Positions 37,401-48,224 of a stretch of DNA of 64,000 bases are shown in pieces. This DNA comes from Diphasiastrum complanatum. Lineage: Eukaryota; Streptophyta; Lycopodiopsida; Lycopodiales; Lycopodiaceae. A model generated the notes under the pieces. The model ran no database searches, was not told where the DNA came from, and worked only from the letters and a program-made list of their open reading frames with translations. The stretch covers positions 22,470,422 to 22,534,421 of the forward strand of contig CM055109.1 in assembly GCA_029204225.1 (NCBI GenBank), read 5' to 3'. A program made the position numbers and the translations under genes. How positions within the stretch are numbered: position 1 is the first letter of the stretch; each line of letters starts with the position of its first letter.

Positions 37401-40400
37401 AAGGTATCTGAGACTTTCATGGTCTGTCAAGACCTCAAAGTTGGCACCATATAAATAATGCCTCCAAGTCTTAAGGGCATGGACTATAGAAAAGAGTTCC
37501 TTTTCATAGGCACTGTACCTAGTCTGGGCTGGCTCGAGTTTTTTACTCTCGAACGCAACTGGTCGTTCACCCTGAGTTAGCACAGCACCAACTGCAAAGT
37601 CGCTAGCATCTGTTTCGACCACAAATGACTGATTGGGGTCGACGACCTTTAAAACTGGTGCTGTAGCTAAAGCTGTTTTGAGAGCATCAAAGCTCTCTTG
37701 TTGTGCGGACTCCCAAATGAACTCCTTTCCCTTCCCCTTAAGAGGATTTGTCATGGGAACTGCTATTTGAGCATATTCCTTGACAAATCGTCTGTAATAT
37801 CCTGCCAAACCAAGAAAGATCTGAAATTCCAAAATATTCTGAGGTCTCAGCCAACTGAGTATGGCTTTAACCTTATTTGGGTCCTAATCCCATCTGAAGA
37901 GATAATGTGACCAAAATATGCTACTTCTTCAACGAAGAATTCACACTTGGATTGTTTAGCATAAAGTTTATGCTTTCTGAGCAGTCGAAACACCTTCCTG
38001 AGGTGTTTTAGATGCTCCTTCCTCGTTTTGCTGTAGACGAGGATGTCATCTAAAAATACGACTACAAACTTACCCAAGTATGGTTTGAGGACACTGTTCA
38101 TCAAGGTCATAAAGGTAGCTGGTGCATTTGTGAGCCCAAATGGCATCACCTTAAACTCATAATGATCGTGACGAGTCCTAAAAGCTGTTTTCGAGACATC
38201 TTCCGATTTAATACGAACTTGATGATATCCCGATCTGAGGTCTATTTTACTGAAAAACTTAGCCCCGTCGAGTTGGTCAAACAACTTGTCTGCCCGAGGC
38301 ATAGGGTATTTATTCTTAATTGTGACTAGTTTCCCATATTTTTTTATCTTCACCCTTAGCTAATGAAACTATGTACCTATGCTGACTAGGTACTTCTGGT
38401 AGTTAAAGCTTTTTAACCAGGGTGTAGTTGATGAAATTATGGGTTGCCCATCATCAACCATAACTCTTACTGACTGGTTACCAACTTTCCCATGCATACG
38501 TACTAGGTCATGCGGCCCAAAGCTGAAGGGTCTCGCTAGCATTGCAGAGGTCAACTGGCAACAGTGTTCATGATCTTCATGATACACTTTAATGGAAACT
38601 TGAAAGTCGATGCTTGATAAAAGAACATGGGCATTCTTTATATCAAATAAATCAATGTTCTCTCAAATCACAATCCAATCTGAACCAAATTGTGAATCCA
38701 ATTTAAATAGGAATCAGGGAATCAATGCATCCTATATTTGGTAAATGTGTATGATGCCGAGTCAGTGGGGAAACATACAGTCTGAACAAGATGAACTTGT
38801 TTTTTATCTTTCTTATCTTTTTTAGTGAAAGGCCCCTTGGGACACTGTCTGACTGTGTGTCCCTTGCCCATACACACAAAGCACAAACGTTCTTGTTTGG
38901 CTTTCTCAAAATCATCTGGTTTTAAGGGCTATATGAGTGAAGGGCGTTTCTGAAGAGCTTCACTTTTAAATTTATCTTGATTCTTTCTTTTTAAAAATTT
39001 CTTTCTAAATTGAAAGTCTTTCTGAGGAGGCTGCTCAGAAAGTGTTTGTTGTCACGCCCTCTTCCTACCCATTAAATCATCATAGATTTGAGCATATCTG
39101 AGAGCTTGCTCAAGGGTAGTAGGCGAGTTTCTCTGGACCTCTACTTTATATTCATCTTTGAGGCCACGGTCAAATCCCCTGATTTTCTGATAATCATCCA
39201 TATTTTTAATCTTTAAAATTGCTTCTCGATACTGCGAGATATATTGGACGAGGGGTTTATCCATTAATGTTCTTTCCCAGGCTCTATCAAGTTCATTTTC
39301 TGGTACAAATTCTCTTAGAAAAGCTTCTTCAAAAGCTTTCCATGACCGGGGAGTCTGCCCAGTTTCCTGGAGATTTAACCACCACTTATAGGCCATAGGC
39401 CCTAAGGAAAGACTGGCTTCAATAGCTTGCAAATGGTCAAGGGCCTGTTTAAGAGCTTGAATGTTCTTCCATTTGCTGAGGAAGGTTTGTAGAATGTCTG
39501 CATTTCTATCCTTCTCTTCCCCATTAAAAGTAGGAGGCTTTAAATCTTTAAAAACACTGGGGTGAGGCCGTAAATTCTCACCCGAAACTGATAGAAGTGG
39601 AGAAGGGGATAACTGAGAAGTGGAGGGAAGGCTTCCATTCGCGGAACTCAAAATCAGTCTTTTGAGTTCAGCGAACGAGTCGTCCACACTGGACTTGAAA
39701 TTGGCTAATGCCAACTTCAGTTCATCCACTTCTGTTACCAACTGGAGAAACTGCTCCTTGGTAACCAGTTCGTCGAGTTCTTCGGTGAACTGTTCCTGTT
39801 CTTCCAATTCCATGGGTTCCTTCCCTTTACTGTAAGCCAAGGTTTTTGTTTCAAGTTCGTCAAAGCCTCTCTCCGGGGGTTGATCAGGTCCCTGAGGAGT
39901 GGTCATCCTCGGAACTGAAAGAGAGCTACCTTAACTTCTGAAGGAAAAAAAGTCTAAAAGACTAATTTACAACTGTACAAGGGAAAGGAAAGATGACTTA
40001 GCTGTTTCTGAGGACTGTACTTCCAAATAAATAACGAAGAGGAACCCTCTTAGCTCTTCCACCCAAAATTTCAGACCTGCTGTCCCGGAAAATCCCCGTT
40101 TGTGGCTCCAAAATGGTACCAAGATTTCCAGTTTCTTGAGTAGAGTTGCTCACTGCTCAGATTGCAGACGTGGGGCTCCAAAAAGCGAGGCAAAGGACCC
40201 TAAAAAGTATAAAACTTTCTGAAATTGAAAGCTGCCTACCCTTGCTGATCTGACAGCATCTGAGTTGGTCCAAAAAAAACAAGTTTGAAGCCAAAAAACT
40301 ATTCCAAATTCTGGATTTTCGATGGCACACTGCTCGCTAATCTGTGGCAAGAAAATTTGATGCCCAAACCTCTGAAAATCTTGCAAAACAGAAATGAGTT

Positions 40401-43400
40401 TTGCCTCCTTTCTCTTCCCTGTCCAGCGCTGGCCCTACTACTACTTTTTGCCTTGAAATCCGCTCAGACTCACAAAGATTTCACTGGAAAATCAGGAGGA
40501 GGTCGCTGATTCCACAGCGATGGATCTGCTAGCTGCTTACTACACTAATTCCATTCTGAAATCTGAGAAAGACGTCCACAACATCAGAGAGGAAAGCTGA
40601 TCTAACAGCGCTGAAGCTGTACCAGACAATTCTTCTCCAAACTACTAAAAATTCTAGCAAATTGAAGGATTTTAAAGCTGGAACTACAGCGATTTTCCTC
40701 CTCTATTCTTTTCTGAGAATCTGAGAAATATTTCCTATCTTCTGATAGCTTTCTCTACTGCTGCTCCTGAACTCCCTAGGATGGAGATGGCTCTGATACC
40801 AGTGTAATAGATCCTAACACCACAGTAGGGCAAACACTAACTGATCCACCCAACCTTGCCTACTCCCTGATATAGAGTAAGCCCCTCCTAGCCCAGTGTG
40901 AGGACTAGTAGCATGCAACTGCCAAGTGTCGGCCACGTGTCACTGACGTGGCCGACTGCACGTCGGGACCCAACTGGGAGCCCTATCCTGCTGACAGGGT
41001 GCCTAGGCTGTGTTAGGCCAGCCATGGCTATGGACGGTGCTGGGGCACACTACTCACACTGTCTTGCCCTGTTGGTCATGTACGCTGGACACGACCTTGA
41101 CTGTGGTATCTGACCTATATGTGTTCTCTAGGGTTCGGCACTGGTCACGAGCTCGTAACAGCTACCGCCCCCCGAACGCCCTGAGCATTTATTGAAAACC
41201 AGAGCAAATAACAACCAAATAGCTATTGAAAATAAGATCTATTTGTGCCCCATCTACTGCACTTCTGAGAGGCAAAACGCTGGTTTGACCATTGATCCCC
41301 TAAAAAAATTTCAGCCATAAGCTAGTTTTCCAAAAATCAAAATAAATAAAAAAAAATTGCGATTCTGGGAGGAGAAACGCGTTTCTCAAAAACGCGATTT
41401 CCGAAACGTCTCCTCCCAGAAACGCGATTATGTGCAACTATGCTACCAACATTGAATCTGGTGCAAGGACTATCCTTTTATTGTTGTATACCAGAATTCC
41501 ATCTTTCAGTACATAGCGAGACTAATCTCCAAATTTTGGGTCCAATAAGTCTCCCATGATTTGCATCCCAATTGCATCCTTGGTATACTCATCCAAGATG
41601 CTGAAGGATGGCAAAGCATTTGCGCTGATCATCCTCAACATTTCGGATACTCCGATCGGCCATGTGTCCGAAGCTCAGACATCCAAGGAAGTCTGGGACA
41701 TCTTGACCACATTATACGAAGTGCGATATAAAGCTTCCAAGCTACATCTCAGGAAGAAATTTTACTTCCTCAAGATGGCAAATGGTGATTCCCTGCAAAA
41801 TCACATCAACCAGTTCAAGAACCTGATGAAGCAAATGGCCGTTGTTGGATCTGTCATAGACGATCAAGGCGCAGTAATGCAACTGCTTATAAGCTTGCCA
41901 AGCTCATACGACAGCTGGGTGATGATCATCACGACGCATCCAGAGCTGACTCTTTCAAGAGTCATTGCAATGTTGTTGCAGGAAGACACGCGAAGGAATG
42001 AAGCCTCCAGTTCCACAGCTAATTGCACACCAACAGAGGCATGACTAAGCAGAAGAAGAAGAAAGGCCCGAAGCAATCAAAGCAAGACCAAAAACCAACA
42101 CAGCACAAAAAATAACTAGGGGAATTTTTGTGAATGCTTACAAATGATAAAACTCCCCCTTAAGTTGCACAAAAATTCAACACCTATCAAATTCCTTTAG
42201 AAGGAAATGGTACTTCACCATGCCTTTGAATTTCGGATGGATTTATGCTAGAAGGACTAGCATCTTTTGGAGGTGTAGAGATTCTCTACTAAGTAAGCAG
42301 CTGCATGAGGATAGATGATATCTTCATCCTCCGACTCTTCTGAATCGTCAAAAGAGTATTGCCTTCTTCTTTCTTGCATGTGCCTAATAGTGGTGTGATC
42401 ATCATAGGCATCTGGTTCCTCCTGATTGAGTAGATTTGGCCACTATAAAGAACTATCTTCAGCTGCATTATGATTATTGATGTAACAAGCTCCCCCTAAA
42501 GGGTTGTTCTCCTCTATAAGATGCAAAGGCTCCAACATTCGGACGTCAGCACTTTTGGATGCAGCCACATGCAACTCAGGTACTGGCTCAAGAATTGTCA
42601 TCTCAGGAACTCTCTCTGGCTCTGACACTGGTTCTCAACAATCTACATCCTTACTTGGCTGCATGTCTGGTTGAACTACATCTGCATCTGCTTCATCATC
42701 ATCTCCTGAGTATTTCTCAAGAAATGCTTGTAAGAACTCTTCCTCCTCCTGAGAAAGAATATATTGCTCTTCTGGAGCACAAGTTTTTTGAAGCTCCCCC
42801 TCAAGGTGAACTTTAGGAATCATTTCCTTCATAAAAGAAGGTGGCTGCAAATCTTTAGGAACCTGCATAGAATATTTCTCCACAATGGGAGACAAATTCA
42901 TAGGCACATGCATAGACATTGATTTCTAAGTATCATTCTACATGCACTTGGTGGAGGTTTGTGCAACATAGGCACAGCTGAATTCAGGTTCTTGATGATA
43001 AGAACACTCGGGCTTCTCATCTGGAAAGCTCTTTCCTGGTTGTCTCCATTTTGACCATGTACTTCTAATCACTTAGAACACTTTGAGCTTCTACACCAAT
43101 TTCAAATTATGAAATTATGAGTTCCCACGGTGACTTGAACCATCGTCAAAAAGCACAGTACTAGCTTGGTCCCTGACAAATCCATTCATGCAGATGAGAG
43201 TGAGGCCCAAAAACTATTGTATTGAAACAAAGCACACATCAACGCAAGAAATGATGGAATTACCTAGCACCCTAAAAGATTGGTGCCCTGATTTCTTGTG
43301 TTGTTACCCATCTGGCAAGACCCAAGTTTCTTATAGTTATCAAAGTCATCCATGACTACAAATGCTTTATGAAAGACATGTGTCCCTTCTCTAGTAGGAA

Positions 43401-44186
43401 AAACACATATCATTGCTCTTGGCCTTGTCAAAACCGAACCTATCCAACTACGCGGGATTTTCTTTTGACTGGAAACTGGTATCAAATTTGTTTTGTTTGC
43501 CCTTCTTCTGAAAGGGCCCAAAGATTTCCTATCCTTGTCAGGCTTGCTAGCTTTGTAAACACCATTGCCTCTTAATGTATGAATGTTCATTGATGCTTTT
43601 GAGAGGCTTGCAATAGTTCTATCATAGATAGCTACTTTTCAGTTCTTATAGGATTGGATTGTGAGTATCAAACTTTCAATCTTGGATGGTGTTTTGTCTA
43701 ATTGCCACAGGCGTCCAATGTTTTATGGTACCTTTTGAATCGCCTTTTCGAACCGGGTTTGAATCGGGAAAGAATCGGCTTCTCCAGGTTCGAACCGGTG
43801 AATCGGTTTTAGGGTTTTTTTCCACCCCCTCCCTTAGTTTCTAACTTTCTACCCTTTAATTATGTCAAAAAGAAGTGCTTTCTTAGTGTTAATGGTAACA
43901 TGTACATATAATTCGTGATCAATCGATAGTGAAATTTGAATCTTGACGTGCAACTCCTGAGTCTTGTTACCTAACAATACCTGTCACCTGTGATTTAGAG
44001 TTCTTGATCCATTGTTGCCCGCAGTTTTAGCTATGATCTATCTAATATCATTTGTGACATTAGCTAGTATCTACCAACTTCCATACATGAGTAGAAAGAT
44101 TGATCATTGTTACTCGTGACTCAAAACATTAATGTCACACCATACATATTACAATGTACAATGAAACACTCGAAAAAACCCTGAAG

Positions 44187-44252
<66 letters not shown>

Positions 44253-45929
44253 TGGAAAATGCCAAAAAAAAATGGTTTGAACCAGGCCAATTCGAACCAG
44301 CGGTTCGACAAAACTATGCAAACATCCTTGTCCATAATCTTGACCTAACGTTGTAGTAGAGTTATTTCTAATGGTATGAGTCCAACGTCATTAGAGATGA
44401 GATGTCCACATCTTGAAGGAAATAGGCTCCCAAAATTCTTCTAAATTCACTTTCTTTGAATAACATGACAAAGAGTCGTACCAAGTTCATTGGCAAAAAC
44501 CCTTGATAGTACTTCTAATTTTGTGCTTAATACCCCATATGGAGAATTATGGACATTAACCAGCATCTTAACAAAGATTTCCACATCAAAGTAGGTGCTT
44601 ACCAAAACTTCTAAAGTCACCTTTGGTCTAATTCCATCACTAGGAATCACCTTGGCAATTTCATCCTTTTTGCAACTAATGGTCGATCGATCTTTCCTTC
44701 CCTATTCTTTGAAGCCTCAATGATGTTGTACCTAATGAGTTACAAAGAGAAATGGGTTTTTCATTCTCAAGAAACCAAATTTATGAGGTAAATCATCACA
44801 TTTTGTTAGCATGAGAAATTAAATTGATTTCATAATTCCATGAACTAGATCTGAATTGTAACTTCATAGAAAATCAAAATTGACATTGTAAACAAAGTAC
44901 GCCAACTGCAACATTGCATCGTCTACATTTCACATCTAAGACCTGAAACAAAATTCCTACTCGTGATTGTACCATCGAACCACTGGATTCTGATTCAGTT
45001 GGAACCGAACTAGATTTTCAAATTAAACCTCGGGGCTGGAGGGGCCTAATCTAAAAGGCACTGCCAGACCGAAAATGGTTGTTCAGCTGGGTAACAGATG
45101 ATTGCCATGTGTCTTGGTGACCTCACCCAATCGAATATGAATCGGAAGCCTCACCAGGTGCCTCGTGGTGAGGCTTTGTTTCTTTGCAAATTGTGTAATC
45201 TTCTCCCATTGTATATATATGTGCTAATAATTTTTTCAGATCATGCGCATTAGAAGGGCAGCTTTCTACTTGCCTCGATGCTCCCATCTAGACGATAGCA
45301 GACTGCGATTGTATGCAAATGAGATCTGAGCAAGCCTGCAGAGGCCGTGATTGTACGAAAGGAAAATTTTCAGTCAGTCAGCATTCATCGCATGGCAAAT
45401 GTGACTGGGCGGGCCTCAAACCTCTCCCAGGTGGAGGACAGTGCCTCCAAAGCCCCGCCCTTCATGAATTTATCTATTTTTTCTAGCCAATTCTTTCTGA
45501 TTCTGATCTGCAGGGGCCAAATGTCAGTCGAATTGCATGAAAATTCATCTGATTCTGAATCAGATGGAAACCTTGCAGCAATCACATAAATAGGTGACAA
45601 ATTCAAAAGAAATCAAAAGTTTTCATTCAATATCTCTGCTTTCTGAAATACTCATTCGATATCTCTGGTTTCCGCAAACTACATGTTTCCTAACCAAAAC
45701 ATCAGGATCTGTCAAAGAAGAAATTTTACTTTACCTCTTCAGCGTCTATAATAATGGTGTCCAAATGCCTAGCTGCCTTCACGATCAAGCTTTTCCAGAA
45801 TTCAAGCCGGCCTTCATAATCCTGCCTCTGCCCGGCGAATGCCTTGAACAATGCTGTTGCTCTGGTGTCATCCTTCCAGCCCTGCACTTCCCTTTCTAAA
45901 AACTCTTCCAAAGGCGAATGGGCGGTCAT
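25499..45929 (-). CDS. CHMP7: CHMP7-type ESCRT-III (SNF7 family) protein with an 18 kb intron
   Basis: CHMP7 proteins recruit ESCRT-III to the nuclear envelope and endoplasmic reticulum and help seal membranes. Exons on the minus strand: 45929-45735, 27822-27763, 27443-27252, 27031-26849, 26682-26552, 26281-26113, 25988-25859, 25749-25499. They total 436 codons plus stop, close to other plant CHMP7 proteins; all junctions are GT-AG and in phase. Exon 1 gives the N-terminal winged-helix start ([20 protein letters not shown]). Exon 2 continues with [17 protein letters not shown]. Exons 3-4 hold [12 protein letters not shown] and [16 protein letters not shown]. Exons 5-7 hold the SNF7 helices ([50 protein letters not shown]). 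Exon 8 is an acidic tail ([12 protein letters not shown]). Intron 1 (27823-45734) holds nested transposons. Linking exon 1 to the rest rests on homology and phase; a transcript would prove it. Confidence 0.9.
28330..28512 (-). pseudogene. Old Ty3/gypsy integrase relic, downstream half
   Basis: On the minus strand this reads [20 protein letters not shown] and QKVKSRFKW, the HHCC zinc-binding start of a gypsy integrase, then degenerates with a TAG. Its upstream half lies at 41451-41550 beyond the hAT element, so the gene was split by that insertion. CHMP7 intron 1 lies around it. Confidence 0.72.
29080..29437 (-). repeat. Inner element 3' LTR
   Basis: 358 bp, bounded by TGTAATAG...CGTAACA in plus orientation. 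Differs from 34938-35295 at about two bases. Confidence 0.95.
29449..34226 (-). pseudogene. Inner chromovirus gag-pol, disabled
   Basis: Start ATG at 34226. The gag region includes [14 protein letters not shown] (CCHC knuckle, about 33180-33140). Protease: [34 protein letters not shown], then [10 protein letters not shown]. RNase [19 protein letters not shown]. Integrase: [39 protein letters not shown] and [10 protein letters not shown]. The C-terminal chromodomain has [16 protein letters not shown]. Lesions: TAA near 33868 (AAA in the outer copy), TAG near 32767, a 1 bp deletion near 31440, TAA near 30800 and TAG near 29891 (CAG in the outer copy). The chromodomain would direct integration to marked chromatin. 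The gene lies in the same orientation as its host gene CHMP7. Confidence 0.93.
34938..35295 (-). repeat. Inner element 5' LTR
   Basis: 358 bp; in coding orientation it precedes the primer-binding site at 34936-34925 by one base. Confidence 0.95.
35296..35561 (-). repeat. Interrupted 3' LTR of the outer element (larger piece)
   Basis: Starts with CCCTCCTAGCCC, LTR position 81, so CCCTC is present on both sides of the inner element. It carries an 11 base deletion in the CACTGACGTGG stretch relative to the other LTRs. The remaining 85 bases of this LTR are at 28995-29079. Confidence 0.93.
35586..39906 (-). pseudogene. Outer chromovirus gag-pol, deleted and disabled
   Basis: Start ATG at 39906. 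Gag (39906-39052) is open for 284 codons and keeps the [10 protein letters not shown] block that is broken in the inner copy. The CCHC knuckle region is recognisable (38900-38800) and part of the protease (38587-38400) remains. About 0.64 kb between the protease and [13 protein letters not shown] in RT is missing. RT, RNase H and integrase follow ([40 protein letters not shown]). Other lesions: a frameshift near 37310, a TGA near 36980, a 40 bp tandem duplication near 36610-36700, and TGA for CGA before the chromodomain near 35697. Confidence 0.92.
40803..41160 (-). repeat. Outer element 5' LTR
   Basis: 358 bp, ends TG...CA; followed by the host duplication GCTAC at 41161-41165. Confidence 0.95.
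41451..41550 (-). pseudogene. Old Ty3/gypsy integrase relic, upstream half
   Basis: Minus strand reads [13 protein letters not shown], then [11 protein letters not shown], the sequence that precedes the HHCC domain in gypsy integrases. Joined across the hAT target site it leads into [12 protein letters not shown] at 28330-28512. Confidence 0.68.
41556..42120 (+). pseudogene. Ty1/copia gag relic
   Basis: An open frame of 162 codons (41556-42044) matches the copia gag domain (UBN2 type): [52 protein letters not shown] and [15 protein letters not shown]. It is followed by a Lys-rich stretch in a shifted frame. No zinc knuckle, protease or pol follows in this orientation, so only the gag part survives. 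It lies within CHMP7 intron 1, opposite to the gene. Confidence 0.82.
42121..43715. other. Unassigned intron sequence with acidic minus-strand frames
   Basis: Three minus-strand frames (42628-42443, 42919-42635, 43590-43264) are open but match nothing I know. The second is rich in Glu/Asp and Pro. A purine-rich CTTAAGGGGGAG on the minus strand near 42155 resembles an LTR element polypurine tract. The interval may be the decayed linker region of another copia element. I do not call genes here. Confidence 0.4.
43716..44318. mobile_element. Possible third hAT-type non-autonomous element (copy C)
   Basis: The left end CAATGTTTTATGGTACC and the reverse complement of the right end, CATAGTTTTGTCGAACC, agree at 12 of 17 positions. 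Both subterminal regions are rich in GAACCG/GAATCG motifs, like copies A and B. No clear 8 bp target duplication is seen, and the interior does not align with A or B. A (CT)30 tract lies near its right end. Confidence 0.4.
44190..44249. repeat. (CT)30 microsatellite
   Basis: Uninterrupted CT tract of 60 bases. Confidence 0.95.
44319..45734. other. CHMP7 intron 1, 5' portion, no element recognised
   Basis: Unassigned sequence directly downstream of CHMP7 exon 1 in transcript sense. No repeat or coding signal beyond random short frames. Confidence 0.45.
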
Positions 45930-46381
45930 GGCAGCCGCAAACCTGAAGCAAAAACCCTATATCTGCCTTCTTTTCTCTCTAACAGCACATCATTCCAAAA
46001 CCCTAGCTATGCCTGCCGATATGGAAAGAGCTAAAGTTAGTGCTTCCGCACTACAAAATAAGGCCTTCGCCTTGCGGCTGTTCAGCTCTCAAGCCATAGA
46101 TGTGAAGCTAACACACAACTTTTATTCGAAAACATCTAAAAATCGATCAATCAAACAGCGAAGATAGGGGTATACAACCATAGGGTTTCGGCCTTTTCTG
46201 ACAATAGACAAATGCACAACCCTAATTCCAGTAGATAACTCTCAAGCACAAGCACAAGCACAAGCACAAGCACAAGCAAAGCATGAAGTGCTCAACGTAT
46301 TATGGAATGAGCCGGGGAGAGGCATAATATGCCCGGTTCGGATTTCCAAAAAATTTTAGGCTCGACCGGCCACTTCCATTG
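45930..46381 (-). promoter_or_regulatory. CHMP7 upstream region
   Basis: Sequence upstream of the CHMP7 start codon. It contains a hexamer tract (CAAGCA)6 at about 46242-46279. No TATA box is clear. A 216 bp MITE begins about 450 bases upstream of the start codon. Promoter function is assumed from position only. Confidence 0.4.
46242..46279. repeat. (CAAGCA)6 tandem repeat
   Basis: About six perfect hexamer copies, 310-350 bases upstream of the CHMP7 start codon. Confidence 0.9.
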
Positions 46382-46597
46382 CGTAATGGATTTTTGGACC
46401 CTTTTTAAACCAATCCTTAGCTGCCACATGGCAGGTGCAAGCAGAATCAGCACTAAAAAAATTGAGACCAATCCGATGCTGCCACATGGCAGATGCAGGC
46501 AGAATCTGCACTAAATTTTTTTTTTGAAAAACAGGTGACTATTCTGCTTTTTAATCTGTTCAGAAATGGGCAGAATAGTCACCAAAAATCCATTACG
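46382..46597. mobile_element. 216 bp MITE with 16 bp perfect terminal inverted repeats
   Basis: The ends are CGTAATGGATTTTTGG and its exact reverse complement CCAAAAATCCATTACG. Internally it has a decayed direct duplication of about 60 bases containing GCTGCCACATGGCAG. No transposase is encoded. The target duplication is not obvious, so the superfamily stays open. Confidence 0.8.
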
Positions 46598-48224
46598 TTT
46601 TGTTGAGATCGATGGATGGCGAATTACACGACATACCATCTTCTTCGGCACTTCATCAGCATCCCATTATCGTCTTTATCACGACTTTGAATTAAGCTTT
46701 CTTTTGCATTTGAACCTACCCCCCTTCGTCTGAGTGTGTGTATGGGTAGGGTTGTTGATTTCCACCTCAAATCCCGACCACATTGTAGTGACATCTAAGG
46801 AGCACACCTCTATAAATGGCCTGAGTGTAGTGACATCTAAGGAGCCTAGCTTTGTAAATGGCGTAAATCGCTCGGCTAGGTTCTATACATGTTGTATATA
46901 ACAATCAATGCTTGTTTAATAATGTACGGGATTTTTTTTTTATGGGTGTTCGATAGGTGTTGGTATCAACTCATTAGGGTGTAAGGAAGGGTCCCATCTC
47001 ATACACTTTATTGTGTCCAATGGGACTGGCTCCATTGCTTAACTTGGCATTCACAGTTCCTTTGGTCCCAAGGTTCAAGCTCCCCTTTGGAACCAAGATG
47101 CATATACGTAATTTTAATACTAGGGTTCTATTGCATTGGTGCTTATAGACATTACCAAAGGGTCGACTACGTCCAATTATGTTATAGTTGACTGAAAATT
47201 TTATATGAATTTTGTGCATGAATTTGCAAGGTATTTTCTTTGAGAATTTGCGCACACACACACACACACACACACACAGTGTGTGTGTGCGCGTTCTACA
47301 AAGATAGTGGTCTACATAGAGGACAAAGTTCTAACTCTTGCCATGTGGTGCTTTGCGAAAGTACCACGTGGCAGAGATTTACTTGCTAGGCTCAAATGGT
47401 TCTCACATATGGGTAGTGCCTTGAAGATGCAATCCTCTCGAGTTGGAATCTGAACGAATTATATAAGTGTCTTGTCTGGTTGGTATCAACTTGAGTTATC
47501 CAGAGACTAATGCCTAGTATATGTCTTCTAAGGTTGAGAACTCACACACCTCCCCATTGCTCTAGTGATGCTCATAGGCATGCATACATAGGCATGACGC
47601 CTAGTGGATTTCCAATTTAACAACTTAGTCTACTCATTCAATTCCTTATGCAAATAAGATGAAATGAGTTCTAGGATATTGAATGAATCTAATCAATCCA
47701 CAAGAGTGATTATTTGCATTGTTATATTCATCTCCCTCATTAGTCCTTCTTGATCTATCAAGCAAGAGCAATATAATACAAGATGTAAATGATACAAAAG
47801 GCCTTCACACATGTGAAATACAGTTTGTAGTATGGCCTCCAGCCTGAAAACAACGTACATAAGCAATTGATAGCACTAGACACACATACTCGCAAGCTAC
47901 AAGAGAGATCGCCAAGAGAGATTACACAAGCTTGATAGAAAACATTCCAATTTACTTGATGATTATGGCTCCAAATGAGCAAATATATTATGATGGATCT
48001 TGAGGTTGGTTGAACATCGTATGAAATTTGAATAAATGACTTGCCTATCACCTATGACATGCACCAAAGTAGCCTACTCTTCACATGCAGGAATACATTC
48101 TCACACATGTGAAATTGAAATATGTAAAAAATTGCATGATTAATCAAGTTAGTATTTGCATTTTTCACACTCCTAAGAAATTAGCTTAAAAAATGTATGA
48201 TAGATTATCCATAACTCAAAGGGC
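46598..48224. other. Unassigned intergenic interval
   Basis: No gene recognised. A (CA)n tract followed at once by (GT)n at about 47252-47293 forms a simple palindrome. A short direct duplication (AGTGTAGTGACATCTAAGGAG type) lies near 46785-46850. Confidence 0.45.

Larger units (their letters stand above)
28995..41160 (-). mobile_element. Outer Ty3/gypsy chromovirus
   Basis: Minus-strand LTR retrotransposon flanked by the 5 bp duplication GCTAC (28990-28994 and 41161-41165). The 5' LTR in coding sense is 40803-41160 (358 bp, TG...CA). The 3' LTR is in two pieces, 28995-29079 and 35296-35561, because the inner element inserted at LTR position 85. The primer-binding site TGGTATCAGAGC (initiator Met tRNA) lies at 40790-40801 on the minus strand. 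The LTRs differ by about ten substitutions plus a deletion of about 11 bases, roughly 3 percent. Internal region 35562-40802 is damaged: about 0.64 kb across protease and RT is deleted near 38327, and about 165 unrelated bases sit at 38588-38752. Confidence 0.93.
28521..41442 (+). mobile_element. hAT-type non-autonomous element, copy A, split by gypsy elements
   Basis: Own sequence is 28521-28994 plus 41166-41442, about 0.75 kb. The ends are CATAGATGCAC and GTGCAACTATG. The flanks are GTACCAAC (28513-28520) and CTACCAAC (41443-41450), an 8 bp duplication with one mismatch, as expected for hAT. The interior aligns with the complete copy B (53701-54499, opposite orientation), including a very GC-rich cassette with C runs (28840-28990). 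The outer chromovirus sits inside that cassette after GGGGGGCTAC. No transposase is encoded. Both ends carry the palindrome GAAACGCGTTTC (28541-28552 and 41375-41386). Confidence 0.85.

Noticed and set aside
42443-43590. Acidic minus-strand frames as a host gene
   Set aside because: No domain, start context or splice pattern is recognisable, and they lie in the CHMP7 intron beside copia sequence.
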